Positions 35,934 to 44,073 of a stretch of DNA of 64,000 nt are shown piece by piece. The position numbers were made by a program, and so were the translations under genes. Origin of the DNA: JALZKA01 sp963725035 (GTDB taxonomy: Bacteria > Actinomycetota > Thermoleophilia > Solirubrobacterales > 70-9); assembly GCA_963725035.1 (NCBI GenBank), contig CAVRWX010000019.1, positions 333,139 through 397,138 of the forward strand, given 5' to 3'. Under the pieces are notes generated by a model. The model worked only from the letters and a program-made list of their open reading frames with translations, was not told where the DNA came from and ran no database searches. Numbering within the stretch: position 1 is the stretch's first letter; every line of letters starts with the position of its first letter.

Positions 35934-36543
35934 ATGAACGTTCCGTACAAGCTCTACTACCGGCTGGGGTTTCACCCATGGGAAGACGCCGAAGAGATGA
36001 CCGAGTTCGTGGCGTCGTTCGATCGGCTCGTCGCCACCGAGGAGACGAGCGACAGAGCCCCCGTTCGGGCGTGCGCTCGATCTTGGGTGCGGAAGCGGAA
36101 TTTGGGGCCGCCACCTCGAGAAGCGCGGCTGGACGGTCACGGGGATTGATTATTCACGCAGCGCGCTTCGTCGCGCCCAAGAACGCGCTGATAGCAACGG
36201 ATCCAACCTGCGGCTGGTCGAGGGCGACGTCGGCGACCTGCGCGGTGCGGGCGTTGGCTCGGGCTATCGCCTCCTCACCGATACCGGGACGTTCCACGGT
36301 CTGGACGAGGCGAAACGGCTTGCGATGGGTCGCGAGATCGATGCGGTTGCATCCGACGACGCCACGCTGATCCTGCTCGCGTGGGACCCGAAGCGCCGCG
36401 GGCCATTCCCGCGTGGAGTCAGCCAGGGCGAGATTCAGGAGGCGTTTCCCGGCTGGAAGGTGACCAACGCTGGTCCAACGGGCTATCCACCCCCGCCCCC
36501 GCTGCGAGCCACCGAGGACTGGTATCGCCTTCGGCGCGAGTAG
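35934..36543 (+). CDS. SAM-dependent methyltransferase, one homopolymer frameshift
   Basis: The ATG at 35934 (after AGGAGGCACAG) begins MNVPYKLYYRLGFHPWEDAE. At 36058-36062 a run of five C breaks the frame; with four C the protein reads SDRAPFGRALDLGCGSGIWG. Motif I (LDLGCGSG), VTGIDYSRSALRRAQ, LVEGDVGDL and LLTDTGTFHGLD then follow as in class I methyltransferases. Merged length is about 202 residues. The substrate is unknown. It lies 37 bases after the HD-GYP-LuxR gene in the same direction. This is one of the clearest cases where a break is a homopolymer error. Confidence 0.82.
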
Positions 36544-36606
36544 CGTCTGTTCCGCTAGCTGTCAGGCTTCTGGAACGGGCAAACAAGTCGGCGGAATGGT
36601 CTGACG

Positions 36607-37419
36607 ATGGGAATTGGAATGGCGGAGCGGTTTCGGGGTATGGCGTTGGCGGCGGCGCTTTGTGCGGCGTTCGCGCTTGCCGGTTGCGGTGGCAATGACG
36701 AACCCGCGCCGGAGCCCGACCCCCCGGCCGCCGAAAGCGGCGCCAAGCCCAACGCCGTCACGACGACCGAGGCGATGGAGGTCAACAAGCCCGCCAAGCC
36801 GGAGACGCTTCGCCTCGTCGATGACGGCAACCCGACCGTGTTCGTGAAGCTCAAGGAGACCGTGGACCTCTATGACGAGCCGGGCGGCGAGGTCGTCGAG
36901 ACCGTCGGGCACTCCACTGAGTTCGGCTCTCGGACCGTCTATGCGGTCACCGACCAGAAGGGCGACTGGGGTGCCGTCCTCACTCCGTACACCGAGAACG
37001 GGGAGCCCCTTTGGGTCAAGCTGGACCCCGAGCGCCTGAGGGCTGGCCGGTCGATCTGGAACCTCGAGGTCGATCTGTCCGAGTTCGAGACCCGCCTCTA
37101 CAAGAGCGGCAAGTTCGTCCGCTCGTTCCCCGTCTCGATCGGCATGCCGACGGCGCCGACGCCGACCGGCCGCTTCGCGATCACCGACACCTTCCGCGGC
37201 GGCCTCAACGCGGCGTACGGCTGCTGCGCCCTCGCAACGAATGCGCGCCAGGTCAACCTGCCGTCGGGCTGGCTCGGCGGCGACCGGATCGCCTTTCACG
37301 GCACCAGCGGCGAGATCGGCGCCGAGATCTCGCACGGGTGCATCCGTGCCGTGGACGAGGACGTCTCGGCAATGGTTGACATGGTCCCGCCCGGCACCCC
37401 GGTCGAGATCCATCAGTGA
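36607..37419 (+). CDS. L,D-transpeptidase (YkuD domain) lipoprotein
   Basis: A 270-residue lipoprotein: signal LAAALCAAFALAGC with a clean lipobox, a Pro/Ala linker, an SH3-like module (about 75-140: VDLYDEPGGEVVETVG), and a C-terminal YkuD domain. The YkuD domain has IWNLEVDLSEFETRLYKSG, FPVSIGMPTAPTPTGRF and the catalytic segment AFHGTSGEIGAEISHGCIRA with active-site cysteine in SHGCIR. These enzymes make 3-3 peptidoglycan crosslinks or attach proteins at the outer face of the membrane. An internal ATG at 36619 would remove four residues. It appears monocistronic. Confidence 0.93.
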   Translation: MGIGMAERFRGMALAAALCAAFALAGCGGNDEPAPEPDPPAAESGAKPNAVTTTEAMEVNKPAKPETLRLVDDGNPTVFVKLKETVDLYDEPGGEVVETVGHSTEFGSRTVYAVTDQKGDWGAVLTPYTENGEPLWVKLDPERLRAGRSIWNLEVDLSEFETRLYKSGKFVRSFPVSIGMPTAPTPTGRFAITDTFRGGLNAAYGCCALATNARQVNLPSGWLGGDRIAFHGTSGEIGAEISHGCIRAVDEDVSAMVDMVPPGTPVEIHQ

Positions 37420-37443
37420 GCGGTGCCTGGCACCCAGTGCGAC

Positions 37444-39042
37444 TCAGCCTTCGCGCAGGTTTCGCTTCAGCACTTTGCCCGTTGCGTTTCGGGGGAGTTC
37501 GTCGATGAAGTGGACGTCGCGCGGGACCTTGTAGCGGGCCAGGTTCGAGCGGACGTAGTCCTTGAGCTCGTCGGCGCCCGGCGTCTCGTCGCCGGCGACG
37601 ACGACGTATGCGGCGAGCCTTTGCCCGAAGTCCTCATCGTCGACGCCGATCACCGCCGCGTCGGCAAGGTCGGGATGCGCGAGCAGGAGCTCCTCGACCT
37701 CTTGGGGGAAGACGTTCTCGCCGCCCGAGACGATCATGTCGTCGTCGCGGCCGTCGATGAACAGGCGTCCCGCCGCGTCGAAGTGGCCGACGTCGCCCGT
37801 CGACATCAGGCCGGCGATCACCTCCTTGGTCTGCCCGTCCGTGTAGCCCTCGAACTCCATCCCGTTCGAGACGAAGATCCGGCCCGTCTTGCCCTGGGGC
37901 ACCTCGTTGCCCTCGTCGTCGAGCAGGCGCACGAAGGTGCCGAGCGTCGGCTTGCCGACCGTGGTCGGCGCCTCACGGTGGTCTTGGGGCACCGTGATCG
38001 AGGCGTAGGAGACCTCGGTCGAGCCGTAGAGGACGTAGAGCACGTCGCCGAACGCTTCGAGCGTCTCGGTGGCCGTCACGCCGGGCAGCTGCGAGCCGCC
38101 GCAGAAGATGATGCGAAGCGACGAGGTGTCGAACTCGGCGATCCGCCCGGGCCCCAGCGCGAGCGTGCGCTGGAGCATCGCGGGGACGACAACGGCGGTC
38201 GTCGCGCGATGGTCCTGGATGCCGCGCAGGAATTCCTCGGCGTCGAAATGCCGGCGGCAGACGATCTTCGAGCCGAACGACAGGGCGATGGAGAGGTTCG
38301 CGAACCCGAGCGCGTGAAAGAACGGCGGCGCGATCGAGGTCACCTCGCCGGTGCGGAACGGAACGCGGTCCAACAAGGCGCCGAGAGAGTTGATCGACCC
38401 CACCTCGCTTCGCGGCGCGCCCTTCGGCGTTCCCGTGGTGCCGCTGGTGAGCATCACCACGGTCGGCCTGACCCCGCCCGCATCGACAGGAGTCGTCGGT
38501 GACGCTCCGATCAGCTCCTCGAGCGTCGCCTGTGCGCCACCGGCGTCGCCGGAATCGGTCCACGCCCGGTAGTGGCGCTCGGCCCAATCGGGTGCGCGGT
38601 CGTCGTACTCCTCGTCGAAGATGAGCGCGGCGACACCCTCGCGCTTGCAGACGTCGTCGATCTGCGGCCCGGCGAACTCCGTGTTCATATAGACGGCGCG
38701 CAGGCCGGCCTTCGCAGCGGCATACGTCGCGTCGGCGAAGCCGCGGTGGTTGCGGCATAGGATCGCGACCGTGTCGCCGGGCTTGATCCCATCCGCCATC
38801 CAGGCGTTCGCGAGCGCGTTCGAGCGCTCGTCTATCTCCACGTAGGTGAGCGTGCCGAGCTCGTCCACCAGGGCCGTCCCGTCGCCGTAGCGGATTGCCG
38901 CGACCGTCGCCGCCGCGCCGAATGGCCCGCGGCGGGCCGCCTCCCGTGCCATCCGCGCCATCTTGTCCGGGCGGGACGGCGCGAGGATGCCCGAGCGCGC
39001 TGCAGCTGCGGTCGCCTGGGCGGTCGTCGCCGTCTTGCTCAT
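37444..39042 (-). CDS. AMP-forming acyl-CoA synthetase
   Basis: A 532-residue adenylating enzyme. The P-loop-like A3 motif is VMLTSGTTGTPKGAPRSEV, A5 is VLYVLYGSTEVSYASI, A7/A8 is STGDVGHFDAAGRLFIDGRD with DDDMIVSGGENVFPQEVEEL, and the A10 lysine is in LPRNATGKVLKRNLRE. It activates a fatty or aromatic acid to acyl-AMP and then acyl-CoA; FadD-type medium or long chains are likely but not proven. Among two candidate ATGs I chose 39042. It is divergent from the small unknown gene at 39096. Confidence 0.92.
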   Translation of the reverse strand: MSKTATTAQATAAAARSGILAPSRPDKMARMAREAARRGPFGAAATVAAIRYGDGTALVDELGTLTYVEIDERSNALANAWMADGIKPGDTVAILCRNHRGFADATYAAAKAGLRAVYMNTEFAGPQIDDVCKREGVAALIFDEEYDDRAPDWAERHYRAWTDSGDAGGAQATLEELIGASPTTPVDAGGVRPTVVMLTSGTTGTPKGAPRSEVGSINSLGALLDRVPFRTGEVTSIAPPFFHALGFANLSIALSFGSKIVCRRHFDAEEFLRGIQDHRATTAVVVPAMLQRTLALGPGRIAEFDTSSLRIIFCGGSQLPGVTATETLEAFGDVLYVLYGSTEVSYASITVPQDHREAPTTVGKPTLGTFVRLLDDEGNEVPQGKTGRIFVSNGMEFEGYTDGQTKEVIAGLMSTGDVGHFDAAGRLFIDGRDDDMIVSGGENVFPQEVEELLLAHPDLADAAVIGVDDEDFGQRLAAYVVVAGDETPGADELKDYVRSNLARYKVPRDVHFIDELPRNATGKVLKRNLREG

Positions 39043-39095
39043 GAAGTTCCGCAGCAAGGCGCCGCGAATCTACTCGCTCGGTTTAGGATTCAGGT

Positions 39096-39596
39096 ATGGG
39101 CATGTTCAATTTCTTCTCGCGCCGCCGCGACCGCGAGAGCGCGATTCCGCAGTCCGAAGCCGACGACATCGTCGGCAAGATCAAGGCGCAAGACACTCCC
39201 GTCGGCCAGCCGATCGAGGGCGTGGGGACCCCTCAGCCGTTCGGGCAACTCGGCGTTGGCCAGGCGATGGACATGGGCAGCATGCTGGGCATGCTCGGGA
39301 TGATCAAGCAGGCGTATCAGTCGGGGAACGTTCAGATCTCTCATGGCGAGCATGTCATCGACATGCGCGGGACCGCCGATGGGCAGGAGCTCCGCGAGCA
39401 GCTCATGGCCGCGATGCAGCAGGCCGGATTCGATCCGGAACAGATGCCTGACGGTTCCCAGCAGGTCGATGCGTCGCAGTACGCGGGCCTTCAGCAGAAC
39501 CTTCTCGACGTGCTCTCTCAGCATGGGGTGGATGTGGACGCCGGGGCGAGCTTCGAGGTCCTTCCGGACCTCGACGGCGACGGCAAGCCGGGCTGA
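39096..39596 (+). CDS. Unrecognised 166-residue protein
   Basis: The frame begins at 39096 with MGMFNFFSRRRDRESAIPQS and ends at 39596. I do not recognise a family. The sequence is hydrophilic with a glycine/methionine-rich stretch (GQAMDMGSMLGMLGMIKQAY), a VIDMRGTADGQELREQLMAA segment that looks like a strand and helix, and an acidic end DLDGDGKPG reminiscent of an EF-hand loop fragment. No signal peptide is present. Codon use matches the neighbours and a divergent promoter region lies upstream, so it is probably real. A long inverted repeat follows eight bases after its stop. Confidence 0.6.
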   Translation: MGMFNFFSRRRDRESAIPQSEADDIVGKIKAQDTPVGQPIEGVGTPQPFGQLGVGQAMDMGSMLGMLGMIKQAYQSGNVQISHGEHVIDMRGTADGQELREQLMAAMQQAGFDPEQMPDGSQQVDASQYAGLQQNLLDVLSQHGVDVDAGASFEVLPDLDGDGKPG

Positions 39597-39603
39597 GGCG
39601 GGC

Positions 39604-39687
39604 CCGGAGGCCGCCATGCTGCGTCCTCGGATTTGACTTTGCAACCAGCAAAGCCTGCATCCTGCGTCCTTGCCTGGCGGCCTCCGG
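39604..39687. repeat. Inverted repeat with internal hairpin between two genes
   Basis: The 13-base arms CCGGAGGCCGCCA (39604-39616) and TGGCGGCCTCCGG (39675-39687) are perfect reverse complements. Inside, CTTTGC (39637-39642) and GCAAAG (39648-39653) form a second perfect stem with a 5-base loop. TGCGTCCT is also present twice as a direct repeat in the flanks of the inner stem. It could act as a bidirectional terminator or folded RNA element between the stop at 39596 and the MBL gene. No T-run follows, so it is not a classic intrinsic terminator. Confidence 0.6.
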
Positions 39688-39699
39688 ACTCCGCCCCCG

Positions 39700-40683
39700 G
39701 TGGCTGAGCTCGGCCGCGGTGAGCGCGTTCTTCCCGGCGTCTGGCGTTTGCGTCTGCCTTTGCCGTGGGAGAACTCGCCGCACGGCAACGCCTACGCGGT
39801 CTCGGCCGGCGACGGCATCGTCCTCGTCGACACCGGCTATGCGGGCGAGGACGGCACTCGGCAGCTCGAGTTCGCACTCGCGCAGGTGGGCTGGGAGCTC
39901 GGCGACATCCGGCTGGTCGTCTGCACGCACACTCACGCTGACCACTACGGCCTGGCTGGGCCGATACTCGATGCCACGGGCTGCGAGCTGTGGATGCACT
40001 CCGCCTGGGCCCACGTGCGGCCGATGGTCGAGGACCCTGTCGGGACCGTGGAAAGCCGGCTCGAGCTTGCGCGCCGAGGCGGGGTCCCCGAGCCCGTGCT
40101 CGAGAGCTTTCGCGCGGCCCGAGCGGAGGCCGGGACCGGAATCGCGAGGATCGTCGAGCCCGACCGTGTCCTTGGCGAGGGGGACGAGGTCGAAACTGAC
40201 CACGGCTCGTGGCGCGTCGTCGAAACCCCGGGACACGCCCCCTCACACATCGTCCTCCACCAGCCCGATAGCGGCCTGTTGATCTCAGGTGACCACGTCG
40301 GCGGGAAGATCTTCCTGTTCTTCGACTATGGGCACACCCCCGATCCGGTGGGGGAGTATCTCGGCTCGCTCGATCGGGTGGAGGCACTCGACACGGGGCT
40401 CTGTCTGCCGGGCCATGGGCGCTCGTACCGAGACGTGCCCGGCAAGGTGCGGGTCTATCGCGAGGAGGTCCACAAGCAGATCGGGCGCGTACGCGGGGCA
40501 CTTGGCGACGAGCCGACAACCCCGTACGAGGTAATCCAGAGCTTCGTGGGTGGCGCCGAGCTCGGACCGGGAACGTTCGGCTACGCGATGCAGATGGTGA
40601 TGTCGTATCTCGACCACCTGACCATCATCGGCGACGCCGTCCGCGACGACGACGACGGCGTCCACCGCTGGCGCCAGGCGTGA
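39700..40683 (+). CDS. MBL-fold metallo-hydrolase
   Basis: Starting at GTG 39700 the product is 327 residues. The metallo-beta-lactamase signature is VVCTHTHADHYGLAGPIL (HxHxDH), with further metal ligands in ETPGHAPSHIVLHQ and LISGDHVGGKIF, and a late CLPGHGRSYRD. A C-terminal helical extension includes IGRVRGALGDEPTTPYEVIQ, as in the LACTB2/hydroxyacylglutathione hydrolase-like subgroup. It hydrolyses an ester or thioester that cannot be named. A TTG ten codons upstream is an alternative start but would lie inside the inverted repeat. The M3 peptidase gene follows by 25 bases. Confidence 0.88.
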   Translation: MAELGRGERVLPGVWRLRLPLPWENSPHGNAYAVSAGDGIVLVDTGYAGEDGTRQLEFALAQVGWELGDIRLVVCTHTHADHYGLAGPILDATGCELWMHSAWAHVRPMVEDPVGTVESRLELARRGGVPEPVLESFRAARAEAGTGIARIVEPDRVLGEGDEVETDHGSWRVVETPGHAPSHIVLHQPDSGLLISGDHVGGKIFLFFDYGHTPDPVGEYLGSLDRVEALDTGLCLPGHGRSYRDVPGKVRVYREEVHKQIGRVRGALGDEPTTPYEVIQSFVGGAELGPGTFGYAMQMVMSYLDHLTIIGDAVRDDDDGVHRWRQA

Positions 40684-40708
40684 ACGACCGCTCTCTATCG
40701 TCAGGGAC

Positions 40709-42517
40709 ATGACCACTGCCGCGCCGGACAAGGCGCTCGAAGAAGCCCGCTGGAACCTAGACCCGCTCGTCGATGGGAAGGGCGCGGAGGGGACGCTCGA
40801 GCTCCTGGCCGAGGCACGCGAGCAAGCCGTGGCTTTCGCCGAGAAGCACCGTGGCAAGGTCTCAGAGCTCGACACCGCCGGCTTGGCCGCGGCGATGCAC
40901 GACCTCGAGGACATGCTCGACAAGGTCGGCAGGGCCGGCTCCTACGCCGCGCTGTGGTTCACGGTCGACACCGCCGACCCCGAGCGCGGCGCCCTCCTTC
41001 AGCAGGTCCAGGAGCGCGGCGCCGAGATCGAGACGTCGCTGATCTTCTTCGAGCTCGAGTGGAACAAGCTTCCGGAGGAACAGGCAGAGGCGCTTCTCGA
41101 GGCGGAGGAGCTCGAGTTCTGCCGCCATCACCTCCGCACCGCGCGCCGCTACCTCCCGCACCAGCTGACTGAGCCCGAGGAGCTGATCCTCACCGAGACC
41201 GAGGTGACCGGGCGCTCGGCGTTCGGGCGCCTCTTCACCGAGCAGATCTCGAGCGTCATGGTCGAGCTGCCCGACTCAGACGAGCCGGTGCCGCTGATGG
41301 AAGCACTCAGTCGCCTTCAAGACCCGGATCGCGAGCGGCGCGCCGAGGCGGCCGATGCGGTGACGACGGCCCTGGAGCCGGGGCTCCGCACCCGCGCCTT
41401 CATCTTCAACACCCTTCTCCAGGACAAGTCGACGAAGGACCGCCTGCGCTCCTATGAGCACTGGCTCGCGGCCCGCAACCTCGCCAACGAGGCGTCCGAC
41501 GAGTCGGTCGCGGCGCTCATCGAAGCGGTCGTCTCCCACTACGAGCTGGCGCGGCGCTGGTATCGCCTGAAGGCGAAGCTCCTGGGCCTGGACAGGCTCG
41601 CTCACTACGACCGGATGGCGCCCGTCGCACTCGAGGAGCAGCGGATCGCCTATGCCGACGCTCGCGAGCTGGTCCTCGATTGCTACCGCGGCTTCTCGCC
41701 CGAGCTGGGCGAGGCCGCATCCGGATTCTTCGAGGGCGACTACATCGACGCGCCTCCCGCAGCGGGCAAGCGCGGCGGGGCCTTCTGCGCATACACGGTC
41801 CCCTCGGTCCACCCCTACGTGATGCTGAACTACACCTCCCGCTCGGGTGACGTGCTCACGATGGCGCACGAGCTGGGGCACGGCGTCCACGCCCACCTCG
41901 CGGGCAAGGAGCAGAGCATCTTCCAGGTCTCGACTCCGCTCACGGTCGCCGAGACCGCGTCGATCTTCGGCGAGACGATCGTGCTGGAGCGGCTCCTCTC
42001 CGAATCGCCCGACGCCGCTGCGCGCCTTTCGCTCCTGGCGGAGTCACTCGACGGCGCCGTCGCCGCGGTGTTCCGCCAGGTGGCGATGAACCGCTTCGAG
42101 GACCGCATCCACGCCGAGCGCCGGTCTTCGGGCGAGCTCTCGCCCGACGCGTTCGCCGCGGCCTGGCTCGACACGCAGGCCGACCTTCTGGGCGACTCGG
42201 TCGAGCCGGCGCCGGAGTACAGCACGTGGTGGTCCTACGTCCCGCACTTCGTCGACACGCCCGGCTACGTCTACGCCTACGCGTACGGACACCTGCTCGC
42301 GCTCTCGGTCTATCGCCGCTATCAGGAGACCGGCGCTGGGTTTGTCCCGTCGTATCTGGAGCTGCTCGCGGCCGGCGGATCGCGTTCACCCGAAGACCTC
42401 GGAGCGATTGTGGGGGTAGATCTCACCGACCCGGGCTTCTGGACCTCAGGGCTCGGCTTGATCGAGGAGCAGTTGGACGCTGCCGAGAAGGCTGCGGCCG
42501 AGGCGGGACGCCTCTAG
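40709..42517 (+). CDS. M3-family oligoendopeptidase (PepF-like)
   Basis: A 602-residue zinc peptidase of family M3. The catalytic motif MAHELGHGVHAHLAG (HExxH) occurs near residue 390, and the third ligand is in TVAETASIFGETIVLERLL. Flanking signatures are GGAFCAYTVPSVHPYVMLN and YVYAYAYGHLLALSVYRRYQ, which bind the peptide. It is cytoplasmic (no signal) and trims oligopeptides. The gene probably shares a transcript with the MBL hydrolase. Its stop overlaps the convergent gene at 42514. Confidence 0.94.
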   Translation: MTTAAPDKALEEARWNLDPLVDGKGAEGTLELLAEAREQAVAFAEKHRGKVSELDTAGLAAAMHDLEDMLDKVGRAGSYAALWFTVDTADPERGALLQQVQERGAEIETSLIFFELEWNKLPEEQAEALLEAEELEFCRHHLRTARRYLPHQLTEPEELILTETEVTGRSAFGRLFTEQISSVMVELPDSDEPVPLMEALSRLQDPDRERRAEAADAVTTALEPGLRTRAFIFNTLLQDKSTKDRLRSYEHWLAARNLANEASDESVAALIEAVVSHYELARRWYRLKAKLLGLDRLAHYDRMAPVALEEQRIAYADARELVLDCYRGFSPELGEAASGFFEGDYIDAPPAAGKRGGAFCAYTVPSVHPYVMLNYTSRSGDVLTMAHELGHGVHAHLAGKEQSIFQVSTPLTVAETASIFGETIVLERLLSESPDAAARLSLLAESLDGAVAAVFRQVAMNRFEDRIHAERRSSGELSPDAFAAAWLDTQADLLGDSVEPAPEYSTWWSYVPHFVDTPGYVYAYAYGHLLALSVYRRYQETGAGFVPSYLELLAAGGSRSPEDLGAIVGVDLTDPGFWTSGLGLIEEQLDAAEKAAAEAGRL

Positions 42518-43005
42518 CTACAGAGGCCGTTGACGTTGAAGTAGGCCTGGTCGAAGGTAGGCGTGTCGTTGCTTGCCTGTCCACCCATACACAGAGTCTC
42601 GGACTCGTCCACCACGGTGACCTTGGCCGTGAAGTACATCGACTTGTCCGCCTTCAGATTGAACGCGTAGCCCTCGCCCTTCACGTCGCTAGAGATCTTT
42701 CTGGAGGCCTTTGGCTTCTTGCCCTTGTACCACTGGACCTTGTAGCCCTCATCCGAGTCCCCCGTTGCAGCGTCGTCGAACAACATCGAATCGGCGTTGC
42801 CGTCGGTCTCCTCCACCTTCCAGAAGAAGAGCTTCGTCTTGCCCTCCTTGACCGTGGCGCTTTGCGGATCGTCCTCGTAGGGGCCGTCCGCTTTCTTCGA
42901 CGCTCCAACGTCGAAGAAAGGAGTCAGGCCGCTCGCAGCGGGAGGCCCGGCGATCAGAAGCAGGATGGGCAAGGAGCACGCGAAGAGCGCGAAGCGGACG
43001 TTCAT
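42514..43005 (-). CDS. Secreted protein of unknown function
   Basis: A 163-residue protein with a signal peptide (FALFACSLPILLLIAGPPAA). The mature part is polar with KTKLFFWKVEETDGNADSML, GYKVQWYKGKKPKASRKISS and YFTAKVTVVDESETLCMGG. Two C-terminal cysteines (LCMGG, NGLCS) could form a disulfide. The alternating strand pattern suggests a small beta-sandwich. I do not recognise a family. It ends at the M3 peptidase stop and starts just before tRNA-Arg. Confidence 0.7.
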   Translation of the reverse strand: MNVRFALFACSLPILLLIAGPPAASGLTPFFDVGASKKADGPYEDDPQSATVKEGKTKLFFWKVEETDGNADSMLFDDAATGDSDEGYKVQWYKGKKPKASRKISSDVKGEGYAFNLKADKSMYFTAKVTVVDESETLCMGGQASNDTPTFDQAYFNVNGLCS

Positions 43006-43061
43006 GCCTGAATCGTAAATGCCCCAGCGGTCAAAGAATCCTCGCTAGCCTGTCCCATCCC

Positions 43062-43135
43062 GGGCCCGTAGCTCAGCCGGATAGAGCGTCGGTCTACGAA
43101 ACCGAAGGTCACAGGTTCGAATCCTGTCGGGCCCG
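43062..43135 (+). tRNA. tRNA-Arg (anticodon ACG), 3' half used as integration target
   Basis: A 74-base tRNA. Acceptor GGGCCCG pairs with CGGGCCC, discriminator G; the anticodon stem TCGGT/ACCGA encloses CTACGAA, giving anticodon ACG; the T-arm is CACAGGTTCGAATCCTGTC. CCA is not encoded. From the anticodon loop to two bases past the discriminator (43094-43137) the sequence recurs exactly at 43901-43944, the hallmark of a tyrosine-recombinase attachment site. The tRNA marks the border between conserved chromosomal genes and the accessory region. Confidence 0.96.
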
Positions 43136-43137
43136 CT
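43094..43137 (+). repeat. Direct repeat, left copy (tRNA-Arg 3' half, att-like)
   Basis: These 44 bases, from the anticodon loop through the 3' end of tRNA-Arg, are identical to 43901-43944. Integrating elements that use a tRNA gene leave such a repeat at their far end. Beyond the 44 bases the two flanks still resemble each other imperfectly for about 20 bases. Confidence 0.9.
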
Positions 43138-43245
43138 TCCTTGAATCGGTCTGGACCGCTTAACCAAGCGGTGTTGCGATTTCGCGCAGGGCGACGCACT
43201 CGGAGGAACTGCGCCGGAAAGCCCTGCCTGACGCTAAAGGACTAT

Positions 43246-43262
43246 CGCGCGACTATCGCGCG
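43246..43262. repeat. 17-base perfect palindrome, copy 1
   Basis: CGCGCGACTATCGCGCG has 7-base arms around a CTA centre. The identical 17 bases occur again at 52649-52665. Here a partial extra copy (ACTATCGCGCG) precedes it, making a short tandem. It lies in the gap between tRNA-Arg and the 151-residue gene. Confidence 0.75.
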
Positions 43263-43274
43263 GGACCGACCGGG

Positions 43275-43306
43275 GTTAGTTGCTTTGCATGGCAAGCGCC
43301 TATGCC
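43275..43306 (+). repeat. Dispersed palindromic motif, copy P1
   Basis: The sequence runs GTTAGTTGCTTTGCATGG then CAAGCGCCTATGCC. Its core GCTTTGCATGGnAAGC is an imperfect palindrome centred on CATG. P1 is inverted relative to P2 at 43852-43882; 26 of about 31 positions agree. P1 and P2 bracket the single gene at 43382. Confidence 0.65.
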
Positions 43307-43381
43307 GCATCGTCGGCGGATGGACGTCCCACGCTAAGGCGTAAGGTCTTGAGTCGCCTGGCAACGACTGAGAGGAGCCGC

Positions 43382-43837
43382 ATGGCGACCAACGACGACT
43401 TCAGCGCCGAGGAGTGGGAGGCGATCTCCGACGGGCCGGTCTACGCCGGACTCATGATCATCACCGCCAGCAAGGGTGGAACGATCCGCGAGACGTTCTC
43501 GATGTCCAAGGCCTGGGCCGAGGCACGTCAGCGCCACGGCGAAAGCGAGCTGCTCGACGCAATCGTCGCCGGGAAGCCAAAGCTCGACGAGAAGCCCGGC
43601 TCGACGATCGAGCTTCACAACGCCGGCATCCAGATGCTGCGACAGGCCGTCGACACGATCAAGTCAAAGTCACCCGATGAGCTCGACGCCTACCAGAGCT
43701 TCGTCACCGGTCTTGCCGAGCGCATCGCCGAGGCCCACGAGGAGCACGGGGAGAAGGTCAGCTCGGGCGAGCGCTCGGTGCTCGACGAAATCGCCGAGGC
43801 CCTCGGTGCCGGTGCCCAGCCGTCCACGGACGAGTAG
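43382..43837 (+). CDS. Unrecognised 151-residue protein in the 0.8-kb tRNA mini-island
   Basis: The ATG at 43382 follows GAGAGGAGCCGC. The product is hydrophilic and helical: DDFSAEEWEAISDGPVYAGL, ITASKGGTIRETFSMSKAWA, LHNAGIQMLRQAVDTIKSKS and GERSVLDEIAEALGAGAQPS. There is no signal peptide or membrane segment. The pattern resembles small TerB/acidic tellurite-like helical proteins, but I cannot assign a family. It is the only gene between the 44-base direct repeats and is bracketed by inverted copies of the dispersed palindromic motif. Its stress- or element-related role is unknown. Confidence 0.7.
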   Translation: MATNDDFSAEEWEAISDGPVYAGLMIITASKGGTIRETFSMSKAWAEARQRHGESELLDAIVAGKPKLDEKPGSTIELHNAGIQMLRQAVDTIKSKSPDELDAYQSFVTGLAERIAEAHEEHGEKVSSGERSVLDEIAEALGAGAQPSTDE

Positions 43838-43851
43838 CCCACGAAGAGCGA

Positions 43852-43882
43852 GGCATAGGTGTTTCCATGCAAAGCACCTAAC
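43852..43882 (-). repeat. Dispersed palindromic motif, copy P2 (inverted)
   Basis: On the minus strand this reads GTTAGGTGCTTTGCATGG then AAACACCTATGCC, the same motif as P1 in opposite orientation. It ends 18 bases before the second copy of the tRNA-Arg 3' half. Confidence 0.65.
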
Positions 43883-43900
43883 CCTCGGGTGACCGAAAGG

Positions 43901-43944
43901 CTACGAAACCGAAGGTCACAGGTTCGAATCCTGTCGGGCCCGCT
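43901..43944 (+). repeat. Direct repeat, right copy of tRNA-Arg 3' half (att-like remnant)
   Basis: This is identical over 44 bases to 43094-43137. The preceding bases do not continue the tRNA, so this is a 3' fragment, not a second tRNA gene. It lies 130 bases before the first copper-radical oxidase gene, and a related flank precedes the second oxidase gene near 54898. Confidence 0.9.
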
Positions 43945-44073
43945 CCTTCAAGTCGGTTTGGGCCGTGTGAGCATGCCCTACCCCTTTCGAGCTGCCGGAT
44001 CCGTAGTTTTCCGCGAGACAGATCGGGTGTTCTACCGTTGGCGAACCGGCTGTCGTGGCGTACGCTTGGCTAT

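Noticed and set aside
43883..43945. A second complete tRNA-Arg gene at the 43.9-kb repeat
   Set aside because: Only the 3' half is present; the 5' acceptor strand and D-arm are missing.
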